Numbered from the stretch's first letter, positions 16,231 to 26,012 are shown. The stretch is 64,000 nucleotides of DNA from Streptomyces violaceoruber (GCA_000720805.1 JODI01000029.1:1-64000), one strand, 5' to 3'. Numbers and translations are program-made. Notes: generated from the sequence alone by a model not told the origin.

Positions 16231-18696
16231 TCAGGTGGCAGAGGGCGGCTGGACAGGATCGATGATCTGTTCCGCCCAGATCGTCTTGCCCGTGGGGGTG
16301 GGGCGGGTCCCCCAGCGTTGGGTCAGTTGGGCGACCAGGAGCAGGCCGCGGCCTCCTTCGTCGTAGGCGCGGGCTCGGCGCATGTGGGGGGCCGTGTTGC
16401 TGGCATCCGAAACCTCGCAGATGAGGCTCGTGTCGTGGATGAGGCGTAGTTGGATGGGCGGCGTGGCGTGTCGGATGGCGTTGGTGACCAGTTCGCTGAC
16501 GACCAGTTCCGTGGCGAAGACGGCGTCGGACAGACCCCAGGAGGCCAGCTGTCCGACCGCGTTCTTGCGGGCCTCGGCGACGGCGGAAGGGGCGGCGGGG
16601 ACGTCCCAGGCGGCGACGCGGTCGGCGTCGAGTGCCCGGGGGCGGGCGATGAGCAGGGCGACGTCGTCGGTGGGCCGTTGGGGGAGTACGGCTCCCAGTA
16701 CGGTGTCGCACAGGGCGTCCAGGGATGCGGCGGGAGCCGCGAGAGCCAGACACAACCGGGAGAGGCCGACGTCGATGTCGTCGTCCCGGGATTCGACCAG
16801 GCCGTCGGTGTAGAGAGCGAGCAGGCTGCCTTCCTGCAGCTCGATCTCGACCGACTCGAAGGGGAGTCCGCCCAGGCCCAGTGGCGGTCCCGCCGGAAGG
16901 TCGAGGAGTTCGACGGTGCCGTCCGGGCTTACTACGGCTGGCAGCGGGTGCCCGGCGCGGGCGAGGGTGCAGCGGCGGGAGACGGGGTCGTACACGGCGT
17001 AGAGACATGTCGCTCCGACGTCACCCGTGGTTTCGCCGGCCCCGGCGTTGGGCTCCGTGCCTTCCGCTTCGGTGGCCAGGCGAGCCACCAGGTCGTCGAG
17101 GTGGGTGAGCAGTTCATCGGGGGGCAGATCGATGTCGGCCAAAGTGCGTACGGCGGTCCGCAGCCGTCCCATGGTCGCGGAGGCGTGGAGGCCGTGTCCC
17201 ACGACGTCGCCCACCACCAGCGCCACCCTGGCGCCGGACAGCGGGATCACGTCGAACCAGTCTCCGCCCACGCCTGCCCGGGCGCCCGCTGGCCGGTAGC
17301 GGGAGGCCACCTCCACCGCGGCCTGCTCGGGTAGCCGCTGTGGCAGCAGGCTGCGCTGCAAGGTGACGGCCGTGGCGCGTTCGCGGGTGTAGCGCAGGGC
17401 GTTGTCGATGCAGACCGCCGCCCGGGCCGCCAGTTCCTCGGCCAGTACCAGATCGTCCTGCTGGAACGCATCGGGGTGCCGGTGACGGGCGAAGACGGCG
17501 ACGCCCAGGGTGGTTCCGCGCGCCGAGAGAGGCACGGCCATCATCGAGTGGAAGCCGAAATCACGGATACGGGAGCTCCGGAGCGGATCCCGGGCCACCC
17601 AGCCTGCGATCGCGGGCTCGGTCACCCGGCGCAGCACGGCGCGTCCCGAGCGCAGACTCTCCACCGGCGGGGAGCCGTCCGGGTACTCGTCCACCTCGCC
17701 TGGCGTTACGACCGCCTCGGGACTGTCCGGATACACGGACTGGTGGGCGATGCGCCGCAGTGCCAAGGAGCTGCCCGACGCCGGCATTGCCGGGAACTCC
17801 TCCTGCAGCCCGTCGAGGGACGCCAGCAAGTCGATGCTGATGAAGTCGGCGAGGTCCGGGACCGCCACGTCCGCCAGTTCCTGCGCGGTCCGCCTGACGT
17901 CAAGGGTGCTGCCGATGCGCTTGCCGGCCTCGGCGATCAGCTGGAGGCGTGTGCGGGCCCAGTACTGCTCCGTCATGTCGTGCCCGGTGGAGGCCACGCC
18001 CAGGACGCGGCCGTCCGGGTCCTCCAGGCGGTAGAGATGGACCGCCCAGGCGTGCTCACGGGTCTCACCGGGGGCACGCGCGTGGTTTTCCATGTACTGC
18101 GGCTCGCCGGTCTCCATCGCCCGCAGCATCAGCCGCTCGACCTCCCCGACCATGGGGTCGTCCAGCACGTCGGACAGCCGCAGCCCGCGCATGTGGTCGT
18201 CGCTCAGGCCCAGTGCACCCAGCGCGGACCGGTTCGACCGCCGGAAGCGCAGGTCCGTGTCGTGCACCGACGTCGCGCAGAACGGGGACAGAAGGAAACC
18301 TTGCTTCATGAGCGCGTCGTCGTCCGGGTGAGGCTGCGACCCGGTCACGGCGGAGACCAGGAGCCAGTCGGGGGTCCCCGCGTCCGGCGACCTGTGATGG
18401 GCCACGACCTTGGCCTCGATGCGGTGGCCGTCACGGTGACGGAGAGCGAGCGTGCCGTGCCACCTCGGCAACTCCGGGAAGGGCGGGAGATCACTCGCCG
18501 TAGGCTCATCGGCGAGAAGTGATCTGGCCGGCCGGCCCAGGATCTGCGCCGCCACGTACCCGAGCAGGTGTTCGGCACCGTCGCTCCAGCCGGTCACGTT
18601 GCCGTGCTCGTCGAGGGTGGCGCGCGCGGTGAGCGCATCAGGGGCAACACCCAGGCCGGCGATCATTCCCGGGCCGTTGACGTCATGCCGCTCCAT
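16231..18696 (-). CDS. PAS-PAS-GAF-SpoIIE phosphatase with C-terminal anti-sigma kinase domain
   Basis: A large (821 aa) signalling protein typical of Streptomyces partner-switching. Domains in order: PAS about 20-115, second PAS about 135-240, GAF about 260-425, PP2C-type SpoIIE phosphatase about 440-660 (metal motifs GGDWFDVIPL, GDVVGHG, LYTDGLVE), and a GHKL ATPase of the RsbW class about 690-815 (N-box ELVTNAIRHA, then 'GGRGLLLVAQL'). It would dephosphorylate an anti-sigma antagonist while its ATPase domain could phosphorylate it, linking PAS/GAF ligand sensing to sigma-factor release. The start at 18696 gives a full-length PAS domain. It is followed by a broken regulator gene. Confidence 0.92.
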   Translation of the reverse strand: MERHDVNGPGMIAGLGVAPDALTARATLDEHGNVTGWSDGAEHLLGYVAAQILGRPARSLLADEPTASDLPPFPELPRWHGTLALRHRDGHRIEAKVVAHHRSPDAGTPDWLLVSAVTGSQPHPDDDALMKQGFLLSPFCATSVHDTDLRFRRSNRSALGALGLSDDHMRGLRLSDVLDDPMVGEVERLMLRAMETGEPQYMENHARAPGETREHAWAVHLYRLEDPDGRVLGVASTGHDMTEQYWARTRLQLIAEAGKRIGSTLDVRRTAQELADVAVPDLADFISIDLLASLDGLQEEFPAMPASGSSLALRRIAHQSVYPDSPEAVVTPGEVDEYPDGSPPVESLRSGRAVLRRVTEPAIAGWVARDPLRSSRIRDFGFHSMMAVPLSARGTTLGVAVFARHRHPDAFQQDDLVLAEELAARAAVCIDNALRYTRERATAVTLQRSLLPQRLPEQAAVEVASRYRPAGARAGVGGDWFDVIPLSGARVALVVGDVVGHGLHASATMGRLRTAVRTLADIDLPPDELLTHLDDLVARLATEAEGTEPNAGAGETTGDVGATCLYAVYDPVSRRCTLARAGHPLPAVVSPDGTVELLDLPAGPPLGLGGLPFESVEIELQEGSLLALYTDGLVESRDDDIDVGLSRLCLALAAPAASLDALCDTVLGAVLPQRPTDDVALLIARPRALDADRVAAWDVPAAPSAVAEARKNAVGQLASWGLSDAVFATELVVSELVTNAIRHATPPIQLRLIHDTSLICEVSDASNTAPHMRRARAYDEGGRGLLLVAQLTQRWGTRPTPTGKTIWAEQIIDPVQPPSAT

Positions 18697-19105
18697 GACC
18701 GCTCATCTCGCTCTCGCTGAGCTCCAGGCCACACCCATTCCATCCTGTTTCACTGTATTCCGCCGCCGATGCCCGAGCATCAGGCATGCAGGTTGCGCTC
18801 GCAGGTCACGTCGCCTCGTGAGCATGGCCATGACCAGCCCACCGTCTCACGAGGCGCATGTGGCCTGGTGACCCGAGCTGACCGGCGGGTCACCCGCTTG
18901 CGGCCCTGCGCCGACCGGCCACCTGAAGCGCGACAGACCCTGCCCACCAAAGACCCGAAGAACCTGGACACCCGACCCAAGCGTCCGGCTACAGCCCAGC
19001 CCGCACGGCGACCGGCAACCGACATCACGAAACACCAGCCGAAGGCGAGCCGGCTCCCCCCCCCACACGATCATCTCGCCGTTCATGCGGCTGACCACAC
19101 CTGTC
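18697..19105. other. Intergenic stretch, no gene recognised
   Basis: About 410 bp between the SpoIIE gene and the ADP-ribosylglycohydrolase stop. Frames are open but low in recognisable content; the part near 18700-18760 should hold the SpoIIE promoter, though no clear consensus was identified. Confidence 0.4.
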
Positions 19106-20071
19106 TCAACAGCCGCCATCTGCCGGCAGATCACCGGCGTGAGTGGTTTCGAGGCGGTGTGCAAGGTGGAGCAGATCTGCCAGGTGCAGCACCCGTCCGT
19201 CGAATCCTGGGAGGGGGACGTGGAGCGGCTGGGTCCAGTGGGCGGGGATTGCATCCAGCCCGTAGTACGCCCCCGCGAGGCCTCCGGTCACCGCGGCGAC
19301 GGTGTCCGTGTCACCGCCGAGGTCGATCGCCGCGCGTATGGCGTCTTCGAAGCTGGTGGTGGTGCGCAGGGCCCAGACGGCGGAGCCCAGGCAGGGCCAG
19401 ACGGCACCGTTGAACTCGGTCGCCTGATCGGGGTGCCAGCCGGGCGCGAGGACGGTGGCGTAGCGCCCGCGGTGGTCGGCGTGGACAAGAGCCAGGATGT
19501 CCGGGAGCGCGGCGAGGGGGTCGGTGTCCTCGAACGTGACGCGGATGAGTTCGTGGAAGATCGCGGTGCCTTCCCAGGCCGCGCGGTCGCCGTGGGTGAG
19601 GGCGGCGATGCGACGGGCCGCGTCCATGGTGGCTTCTTGGCCGGCGGCCGCGAAGTGGACCGCGGAGGTCGACGCCCGCATCAAGGAGCCGTTTCCGGCT
19701 GCTCGCTGGTTGACCTGGAAATGGATCGCTGCGGCGAGGTCCCAGGGCATGCCGTTGGTCAGGACGTCTTCGGTCTGCAGGCCGATGTCCTTGGGGTCTG
19801 AGGCTGCCCACCGCTGGAAGCGGGCGAAGACGTCCGGCAGATCCAGCCCGCCCCGCTCCAGCAGCGACTCCGCGACCAGGACGGCCATCTGCGTGTCGTC
19901 AGTGGCCTCGCCGGGGTCCCAGCCACCGCCTCCGCACATCTCGCCACCGGCACCAGGCGCGGGGAACCGCGCGGAGAACGCTCCCTGGGGACCGAACTCG
20001 AAGGGGCCGCCCAGGGCGTCACCCACCGCTGAGCCGACGACCGCGCCGGCGGCCCGCTGAATCCGCTTCAT
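19106..20071 (-). CDS. ADP-ribosylglycohydrolase family protein
   Basis: DraG/ARH-type hydrolase (321 aa) that removes ADP-ribose from protein or small-molecule targets using two magnesium ions. Metal-binding motifs are visible: 'GSAVGDALGGPFEFG' near residues 13-27, 'ATDDTQM' (Asp58, Asp59, Thr60), and 'DLGGDTDTVAAVTGG' near 268-282. Starts at MKRIQRAAGA. Cytoplasmic. It stands alone between intergenic regions, so no partner ADP-ribosyltransferase is visible; a link to toxin reversal or phage defence is possible but not supported by neighbours. Confidence 0.92.
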   Translation of the reverse strand: MKRIQRAAGAVVGSAVGDALGGPFEFGPQGAFSARFPAPGAGGEMCGGGGWDPGEATDDTQMAVLVAESLLERGGLDLPDVFARFQRWAASDPKDIGLQTEDVLTNGMPWDLAAAIHFQVNQRAAGNGSLMRASTSAVHFAAAGQEATMDAARRIAALTHGDRAAWEGTAIFHELIRVTFEDTDPLAALPDILALVHADHRGRYATVLAPGWHPDQATEFNGAVWPCLGSAVWALRTTTSFEDAIRAAIDLGGDTDTVAAVTGGLAGAYYGLDAIPAHWTQPLHVPLPGFDGRVLHLADLLHLAHRLETTHAGDLPADGGC

Positions 20072-20240
20072 TCGCGCAGGTTATCCGTGCCGCGCCGACG
20101 GCCGAGCGAACCATTCCTTCTTCAGCTCCCCGAACCGTCGGCGCCGAACGCGTCTCGTCTACGGAGGTGCGTCACCTGAGACACCTTGGGTCTGAGACAC
20201 CCGTACAGGTCACATACTGATCTCGGCCCTTCAGGGTGAA

Positions 20241-20290
20241 CGGGTGCGAACAGTTGCAGTACAGGCGGGTGCGAATAGTCGCAGTACAGG
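20241..20290. repeat. Two tandem 25-bp repeats
   Basis: Units 20241-20265 and 20266-20290 begin CGGGTGCGAA and end GCAGTACAGG, differing at two positions. They lie 130-180 bp before the truncated phyH-like gene and could be operator half-sites. Confidence 0.8.
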
Positions 20291-20418
20291 AAGTGCGGCT
20301 GAGATTGATCATGGTCGGCTGGGCGGTGTGCCGCCTTTCCGCGCTCCGGCGATCACCCGACGAAGGCGGTGCGGAGAATGCCGGGTGATCGGGGCTGGTG
20401 TCGCTGCACGATGGGGGC

Positions 20419-20554
20419 ATGGATGACACGACCTTGGTATCCCGTTTCCTCCGCGACGGCTTCGTGAAGCTGGAGGGCGCTGTCGCGCCGCGCGTAGCCG
20501 CGGACTGCGCGCGGCTGCTGTGGCGAGAGACGGGCTGGGACCCGGACGACCGGT
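20419..20554 (+). pseudogene. Phytanoyl-CoA dioxygenase-like N-terminal fragment
   Basis: About 45 codons starting at ATG 20419 read 'MDDTTLVSRFLRDGFVKLEG', then 'AVAPRVAADCARLL' and 'RETGWDPDD', the N-terminus of a PhyH-family Fe(II)/2-oxoglutarate dioxygenase. After 'DPDD' the reading changes into the antisense of an IS630 transposase, so the gene was cut by that element and its iron-binding residues are gone. Confidence 0.7.
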
Positions 20555-21353
20555 CCCACACCAGGATGATCGGCGCCTTGACGAGCTGGTGGGCGCCGTC
20601 GATCAGCGCGATGAAGTCGCGCTCGCTCATGCTGCGGCGCTTGCCCTTGCTCGCCGGGTGAGATACCAACCGGCGGCACAGGCGGGTCCGCGAGTCGGGC
20701 CGCATCGCGACCAGCCCGGCCGCCGACAGGCGTCCCGAGCGCCGTCCGCTGACGGGTCACAACCGGCGTGATGCCGCGCCGGCCCCAGGTGCGGGCCCTG
20801 GGCGGACGTCGGGTGAAACCCACCTCGTCCTCGAAGCGGATGTAGCCCCCGCAGGCCGCCCGGGCTCTTTTACCTCCGCCCAGGTCGCCTCCTTCACACC
20901 TTCACGGCATGCTCGTCCCGCTCGGCCACCCGCCGCGCGGGCACCTGCGGGCTGAAGCCGAGCCGGCGCATCAACCGAGTAGCACCCAAGACGCTGTAGG
21001 TGACGTGGAACTTCCTGCCGATCAGCGTGGCCACCCGCGCCGCGGGCCACACCTGGTCCTCCACCCGGCCGTGCACGGCCGGGCCCCTGCTCCAGGTACG
21101 CGGCAAGCTTCTTCAGGCAGCGTGGCGACAGACGGCACCGTGACCCTCTCACGCCACGCGAGACCAGGGACCGCACGCCGCCGTCCCGCAACACCTGCTG
21201 CCACTGGTGGTCCGATTTCCGGCTCACCCGCAGCCGCCGCGCGACCTCCGGCGGCTTGACCTTCTGCTTGAACAACTCGGCCGCCTGCATCCGTACCGTC
21301 TCGCGGCGTTGACGCCCCGTCGCAGTCAGCCCGCCCCCATCCGCATACCTCAC
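20555..21353 (-). pseudogene. IS630-family transposase, decayed
   Basis: The minus strand encodes, across several frames, a helix-turn-helix N-terminus (VKPPEVARRLRVSRKS; 'RCRLSPRCLKKLAAYLEQGP'), then 'VATLIGRKFHVTYSVLGATR' and 'LMRRLGFSPQVPARRVAERD', then 'GFTRRPPRARTWGRRGITPV' and finally 'ERDFIALIDGAHQLVKAPII' with LVWD. The order is that of an IS630 transposase, with frameshifts near 21080, 20900 and 20750. The C-terminus stops abruptly at about 20555, where the phyH fragment begins. Related to but not identical with the relic at 11300-11843. Confidence 0.8.
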
Positions 21354-21587
21354 ACACCACGGACTACTACCAACACCCCTGCCACATCAGCGACTTCCAT
21401 AAAGATCACTCTGGCGAGCCGAGGTCGGTAACGCCGTCCAACGCAGTCGCGTCCGACAGCTGCCCGGCCCTGGCCGCGAAGGACTCGGCGACGCCCCTGA
21501 ACGCTCTTCCCCTCAACAACGCAACCGTGCCGAACCACCTGGCCGGAACCCTCGAGGAGGCGGTCTGCGGCAAGCGGCCCTCATTAG

Positions 21588-21627
21588 GTGAATGGTGATT
21601 CACTCAGTATGGTGAATCACCATTCAC
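21588..21627. promoter_or_regulatory. Double TetR-type operator in front of MFS exporter gene
   Basis: Two 16-bp sites, GTGAATGGTGATTCAC (21588-21603) and GTGAATCACCATTCAC (21612-21627), are exact reverse complements of each other, and each is itself a GTGAAT-N4-ATTCAC palindrome. Eight bases (TCAGTATG) separate them. The cotranscribed TetR gene downstream is the likely ligand-responsive repressor. Confidence 0.85.
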
Positions 21628-21653
21628 TTGAAAACAGGATCTCTGGAGCGGCC

Positions 21654-23138
21654 ATGGCGTCCGTGCCGATACCCGACCGGGCGACGCCCGCCGGGCCCGC
21701 CGGGCGTCTGCGTGAACGCCTGACCGTGCCGGTGCTCGCCTTCGGCGGGATACTGATGGCCTTTACGCAGACCGTGGTGGTGCCGCTGTTGCCGGACCTG
21801 CCGCGGCTGACCGGCGCCTCGGCGGGCACGGTGTCCTGGATGGTGACCGCGACACTGCTCACGGGTGCGGTGCTGACCCCCGTCCTGGGGCAGGCCGGGG
21901 ACATGTACGGCAAGCGGCGCGTGCTGCTGATCACCTTCGGGCTGATGACTGCCGGCTCGGTGACCTGCGCCCTCACCTCCGACATACGGGTACTCATCGC
22001 GGCTCGGGCGCTGCAGGGCGCGGCGTTGGCCGTCGTACCGCTGTCGGTCAGCATCCTGCGCGACGAACTCCCACCGGAACGTACCGGATCGGCCGTCGCC
22101 CTGATGAGTTCGACCGTCGGCATCGGCGCCGCTCTGGGCCTGCCGCTGGCCGCGCTGATCGTCCAGTACGCCGACTGGCACACCATGTTCTGGGTCACCA
22201 GTGCCCTCGGCGCCTCGGGCCTCGCTCTCGCCTGGTGGACGGTACGCGAATCCCCGGTGAAGCAGCACGGACGCTTCGACACGCTCGGCGCACTCGGCCT
22301 GGCCGCCGGACTGGTCTGTCTGCTACTCGGTGTCTCGCAGGGCGGCCAGTGGGGCTGGACCAGCCCGCGGATCACCGGACTGTTCCTCGGCTGCGCGGCC
22401 GTCCTCGCTCTGTGGTGGTGGCAGCAACTGCGCGCCGCGCGGCCCCTGGTCGACCTGCGCCTGGCGACCAGCCGCCGGGTAGCGCTGCCGCACCTGACCG
22501 CCTTCCTCGTCGGCTTCGGCTTCTACGCCAACATCCTGGTGACGGCCCAGCTGGTGCAGGCGCCTCGGGAGACCGGCTACGGCCTCGGACTGAGCATCGT
22601 GGCGACCGGCCTTTGCCTGCTGCCGGGTGGAGTCACCATGCTGCTGTTCTCGCCGGTATCGGCGCGCATCTCCATGGCCCGCGGCCCGCGGGTGACGCTG
22701 GCCCTCGGAGCGGCCGTCATTGTCCTCGGATACGTCGTGCGCATCGTGGACAGCCGCCACCTGGGGGTGATAGTCCTCGGCACCACCGTCGTGTCGACGG
22801 GCACTACCCTCGCCTACTCGGCGTTGCCCACCCTGATCCTGCGCGCCGTCCCGGCCGGACAGACCGGGTCCGCGAACGGCGTGAACGTCCTGATGCGCAC
22901 CATCGGCCAGGCCGTGTGCAGCGCTGCCGTCGCCGCCGTCCTGGTCCGCCACACCAGCAGCGTCGGCTCGGCCCGGATCCCCACCCTGCACGGGTATCAA
23001 CTGGCCTTCGCGATGGCGGGTATGGTCACCCTGGTGGCCTGCGCCGCCGCCCTGGCCATCCCGGGGGACCGCGCCGTCACGCACCAGCGCAGGGCAGGCC
23101 GGCAGTCCGCCCGGGACATGGAATCGGAAGGAGTATGA
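21654..23138 (+). CDS. MFS drug-efflux type transporter (DHA2-like)
   Basis: Membrane antiporter of 494 aa with about 14 spans. Seen features are the loop motif 'GQAGDMYGKRRVLLI' between spans 2 and 3, 'AARALQGAALAVVPLSVSIL' and motif C-like 'MSSTVGIGAALGLPLAALI'. Start 21654 is chosen because GGAG lies 6 bp upstream; earlier in-frame starts at 21588 and 21609 fall inside the operator. It overlaps the TetR gene by 4 bases (ATGA), so pump and repressor are cotranscribed and probably autoregulated through 21588-21627. Substrate unknown. Confidence 0.92.
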   Translation: MASVPIPDRATPAGPAGRLRERLTVPVLAFGGILMAFTQTVVVPLLPDLPRLTGASAGTVSWMVTATLLTGAVLTPVLGQAGDMYGKRRVLLITFGLMTAGSVTCALTSDIRVLIAARALQGAALAVVPLSVSILRDELPPERTGSAVALMSSTVGIGAALGLPLAALIVQYADWHTMFWVTSALGASGLALAWWTVRESPVKQHGRFDTLGALGLAAGLVCLLLGVSQGGQWGWTSPRITGLFLGCAAVLALWWWQQLRAARPLVDLRLATSRRVALPHLTAFLVGFGFYANILVTAQLVQAPRETGYGLGLSIVATGLCLLPGGVTMLLFSPVSARISMARGPRVTLALGAAVIVLGYVVRIVDSRHLGVIVLGTTVVSTGTTLAYSALPTLILRAVPAGQTGSANGVNVLMRTIGQAVCSAAVAAVLVRHTSSVGSARIPTLHGYQLAFAMAGMVTLVACAAALAIPGDRAVTHQRRAGRQSARDMESEGV

Positions 23139-23728
23139 ACCCCATGCCCCCCGCCCCGACCACCCCGCGGACCATCTCCGGGCGCCGCGACGCAGAGGCG
23201 ACCAAAGCGGCGATTCTGCGCGCCGCCCGCCATTTCCTCGCACACCACGCGCACGCCGACATCACGCTCAAGGCCGTCGCTGAACGGGCCGGAGTGAGCG
23301 CGCCTCTGATCCTCAAGTACTTCGGGAACAAGGAGGCCCTCTTTGCCCGTGTGATGTCCTTCGAAACGGACGCCGACGCCCTGCTGGACGCCCCGCTCGA
23401 CCAGCTGGGCCGGCACATGGTCCGGCATGTGCTGACCAGTCAGCGCGACCGGGGCGTCGATCCGATCCTGCGCATCGTCTTCGCCCCCTTCCACGGCGAA
23501 CAGGGCGACATCCTGCGCGCCAACTTCCGCACCCAGGTGAGCCAACGGCTCACCGAACGCCTCACCGGCCCTGATGCGCCCCTGCGCGCGGAACTCGCGA
23601 CCAGCATCCTGCTCGGCCTCGGCGTGATGTACGGCATCGCCCGCGGCACGCAGGTGCGCTCGACCAACGTCGAGGAGATCGTCGACCGTTGCGCACCCGC
23701 GGTGCAGGCCCAGCTCACGCCATCGTGA
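23135..23728 (+). CDS. TetR-family regulator
   Basis: 197-aa repressor with an N-terminal helix-turn-helix ('ITLKAVAERAGVSAPLILKYFGNKEALF', split here as ITLKAVAERAGVSAP and LILKYFGNKEALF) and a variable ligand-binding C-terminus of the TetR_C type. GGAAGGAGT precedes the ATG at 23135, which overlaps the MFS stop. Cotranscription with the exporter and the strong double palindrome upstream of that exporter indicate local repression relieved by an exported compound. Confidence 0.92.
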   Translation: MNPMPPAPTTPRTISGRRDAEATKAAILRAARHFLAHHAHADITLKAVAERAGVSAPLILKYFGNKEALFARVMSFETDADALLDAPLDQLGRHMVRHVLTSQRDRGVDPILRIVFAPFHGEQGDILRANFRTQVSQRLTERLTGPDAPLRAELATSILLGLGVMYGIARGTQVRSTNVEEIVDRCAPAVQAQLTPS

Positions 23729-23817
23729 GCAGCCAGTGTGAGGTGGTGTCGGCGGCCGGGGCAGTGGCCGGGAGCGTCCGCGGCCCGAACCGCAGAAGCC
23801 GTCACGAGGGAAGGCCG

Positions 23818-24342
23818 TCACGGGGCACACGCCCCCGTCGCCACGTATAGCCGGGCATGTTCGCGCCGCGCCGTCGGCCATCCCTGGCGCGGCGCCTTCC
23901 TGGTGTGCACGCCGGCCCGGCTGCCCGTGACCTGGACCCTGGCCCACCCGATGATCGACGAAGACCAGGTCTGGCCGCCGTGATCGACGACGAACCGCAT
24001 CTGGCAGCCGCCCGCCCGGGCCTGCTGATCCTGGCTGACGAGGGCTACATCACAGCCGAACTCGACCGCTTCCTCACCGTCCACGGCATCAGCCTGCTGC
24101 GGTCCTCCTACCGTAACCGCGGCACCTCACGGCCCGGAGAACCCTGCTCAAGGACGGTGCGGCAGCTACTCGAGCGGCCTACGACACCCTCAAAGGCCAA
24201 CTCGGTCTGGGCCGGCACGGCGGACGCACCATCGAGGGCGTCGGTGTCCGTGCGGCCCAGCGGATCCTGGCAATGACCTGTGCGCTCTGGCACAACTGCA
24301 ACACCAGCACACCGGTCACCAGGTCACTCATCGCCTACGACC
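23818..24342 (+). pseudogene. IS982-type transposase C-terminal relic
   Basis: Plus-strand reading with frame changes gives 'HPWRGAFLVCTPARLPVTWT', 'AAVIDDEPHLAAARPGLLIL', 'ADEGYITAELDRFLTVHGI', 'LLRSSYRNRG', then 'YDTLKGQLGLGRHGGRTIEG', 'VGVRAAQRILAMTCALWHN' and 'PVTRSLIAYDH'. This is the C-terminal half of a DDE transposase of the kind annotated as IS982-like in Streptomyces. Frameshifts near 23975 and 24150 and loss of the N-terminus make it inactive. Confidence 0.7.
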
Positions 24343-24362
24343 ACTCGGTAAGGGGACACGAG

Positions 24363-24600
24363 TCAAAGGTTTCGTCGTGCTGCCCTCGATCGTTGGAAGT
24401 GGAGGGGACCATCGGCTGGTGGATGAACGCCCGCCGCAACGAACGCGACTACGAACAGCTGCCCCAGCACTCCGAAGCCCACCTGAACTGGGCACTCATC
24501 ACCACGATGACCCGGCGCCTCACCCGCAAACCCCCGCACCGGCCAGTGGGCGAAGTCCGGGTGACCGAGGCCCAATGGGCATCGCTCAGTCGGCCGCGTC
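24363..24600 (+). pseudogene. IS5-family transposase C-terminal fragment
   Basis: Short frame reading 'EGTIGWWMNARRNERDYEQL', 'PQHSEAHLNWALITTMTRRL', which matches the conserved C-terminal end of IS5-type transposases (usually VERTxGW...RRNxRDYE). The fragment overlaps the tail of the GNAT gene on the opposite strand. Confidence 0.7.
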
Positions 24601-25131
24601 GACGTAGCCCATCTTCCGGTTCATGGCAATCGCGCTCGCGTTGGCCGGATGATGAAAGGTGCGGACCTTGCTCGCTCCGCACTGCTCGGCGAAGGTCATC
24701 CCGAACGTCTTCATGGCGATGGAGACGCCCTGACCTCGATACGCGGCTCTCACGCCAGTCATCTCGTTGAACATGAAGTCCTCATGCCTCGACGTCGCCG
24801 CCATACCGACCCAGGCCTCGCCGTCCAAGGCGATCACGACACCTCGCGGGTCGTAGGAGGCCACCTCAAAGCGCTGCTCGACATACTCGTCAAAGGAGTA
24901 GAACTCTCCTCTTTCCGGTATGTCGGCAGCACACTCCTTGTTGAGCTCGTACAGCGCCCGACGATGCTCCGGCGTGTCTCCCAGATCGGCGAGAGTCGTA
25001 AAGCGCAATCCCTGGTACTGGCACTTCGTCACATACCTCTCGAAGTGGTGCTGATTGAACTCGGCAACGTCAAGTTCGAGTTTGACCCAATGACCAGCCA
25101 CACGTGCCTGCCTTCCGCTGAGCTCTGCCAT
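24586..25131 (-). CDS. GNAT-family N-acetyltransferase
   Basis: 181-aa acyltransferase with the acetyl-CoA binding motif 'GVRAAYRGQGVSIAMKTFGM' near residues 125-145 and the terminal 'HHPANASAIAMNRKMGYVDA'. An AGGAGG sits directly against an ATG at 25137 but 6 bp from the ATG at 25131, so the latter is the likely start (MAELSGRQ). The substrate is unknown. It is flanked on both sides by IS5-type relics, and its last 15 bases overlap one of them, so it may be cargo carried between insertion elements. Confidence 0.88.
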   Translation of the reverse strand: MAELSGRQARVAGHWVKLELDVAEFNQHHFERYVTKCQYQGLRFTTLADLGDTPEHRRALYELNKECAADIPERGEFYSFDEYVEQRFEVASYDPRGVVIALDGEAWVGMAATSRHEDFMFNEMTGVRAAYRGQGVSIAMKTFGMTFAEQCGASKVRTFHHPANASAIAMNRKMGYVDAAD

Positions 25132-25461
25132 GCCCATCCTCCTGGCAGTCTTCAAGCTGCACAAGATCACCGACCCTTGGCCGTGTCCCTTGTCAGGATC
25201 GCTTCTCGGCTCCGGATCGACACACCTACTGAGAGGTCGCTTTCGTCTCTAGTGCGGCCGTAATCCGCTGTTGCACCCGCTGAAGAATCGGCGCTGATGG
25301 GGCGGCCGGGGTGGTCTTGCTTCCTGAGGCGGATGGTGTGACCTCTGGGGCACGAGTCGGCTTGCGCCTGTCTCATTCCAGGATGCCCGTGTCCGTTCCG
25401 TGCTTCCGTCAGGCACGAGGCACGCCTGGCCCACGCCCCCGACCGGCGGTACGTCCAGGAC

Positions 25462-26012
25462 ATGGCCGACCGTCGTGCGTATCCGAGTGATCTGTCCGAT
25501 GCCCGCTGGGAGTTGATTGAGCCGGCGCTGCCCGCGTGCCGCTTCGAGCGTCGGGGCCGTGCCTTGGACTTCGGTCGGCCGCCCGAGCATGACCGGCGCG
25601 AGGTCCTGGACGCGATCCTGTACGTGGGCCGCGCCGGGGGCATTGGCGCTACCTGCCTCACGGCGTCCCGAACTGGCACACGGTCTACGGCTACTTCGCC
25701 AAGTGGCAGTCCGACGGCATCTTCGCCGTCGTCGAGCACCCCGCCACCCTCGGCATCGACTTGGAAAGCGCCGCCCGTACCCCCGGGACCAGAGGCTTCA
25801 CCGCGATCCCGAAGCGGCGGACGGTCGAGCGGACCTACGGCTGGCCGATGCTGCACCGCCGCCTGACGCGAGACAACGAAACCTTCCCTGCCCGCTCCGA
25901 AGCCATGATCCACCTTGCTATGGCCGACCTCATGGTCCGTCGCCTCGCCGGCGAGGCCACCATCTCCTGGAGCGAACCGACATCATCGAACCAATACCGG
26001 ATATCGGGATGA
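25462..26012 (+). pseudogene. IS5-family transposase, internally deleted
   Basis: N-terminus 'MADRRAYPSDLSDARWELIE' and 'RREVLDAILYVGRAGG' followed by a frame change, then 'LPHGVPNWHTVYGYFAKWQS' and 'DGIFA', then 'RGFTAIPKRRTVERTYGWPM' and 'RRLTRDNETFPARSEAMIHL' in another frame. The central DDE region is missing, so a full-length transposase of about 270 aa has collapsed to 550 bp. The downstream stretch to 26160 has no gene and probably contains the element end. Confidence 0.75.

Noticed and set aside
21588-21653. Earlier in-frame starts (GTG 21588, ATG 21609) for the MFS exporter
   Set aside because: They fall inside the double operator and lack a ribosome site; ATG 21654 has one.
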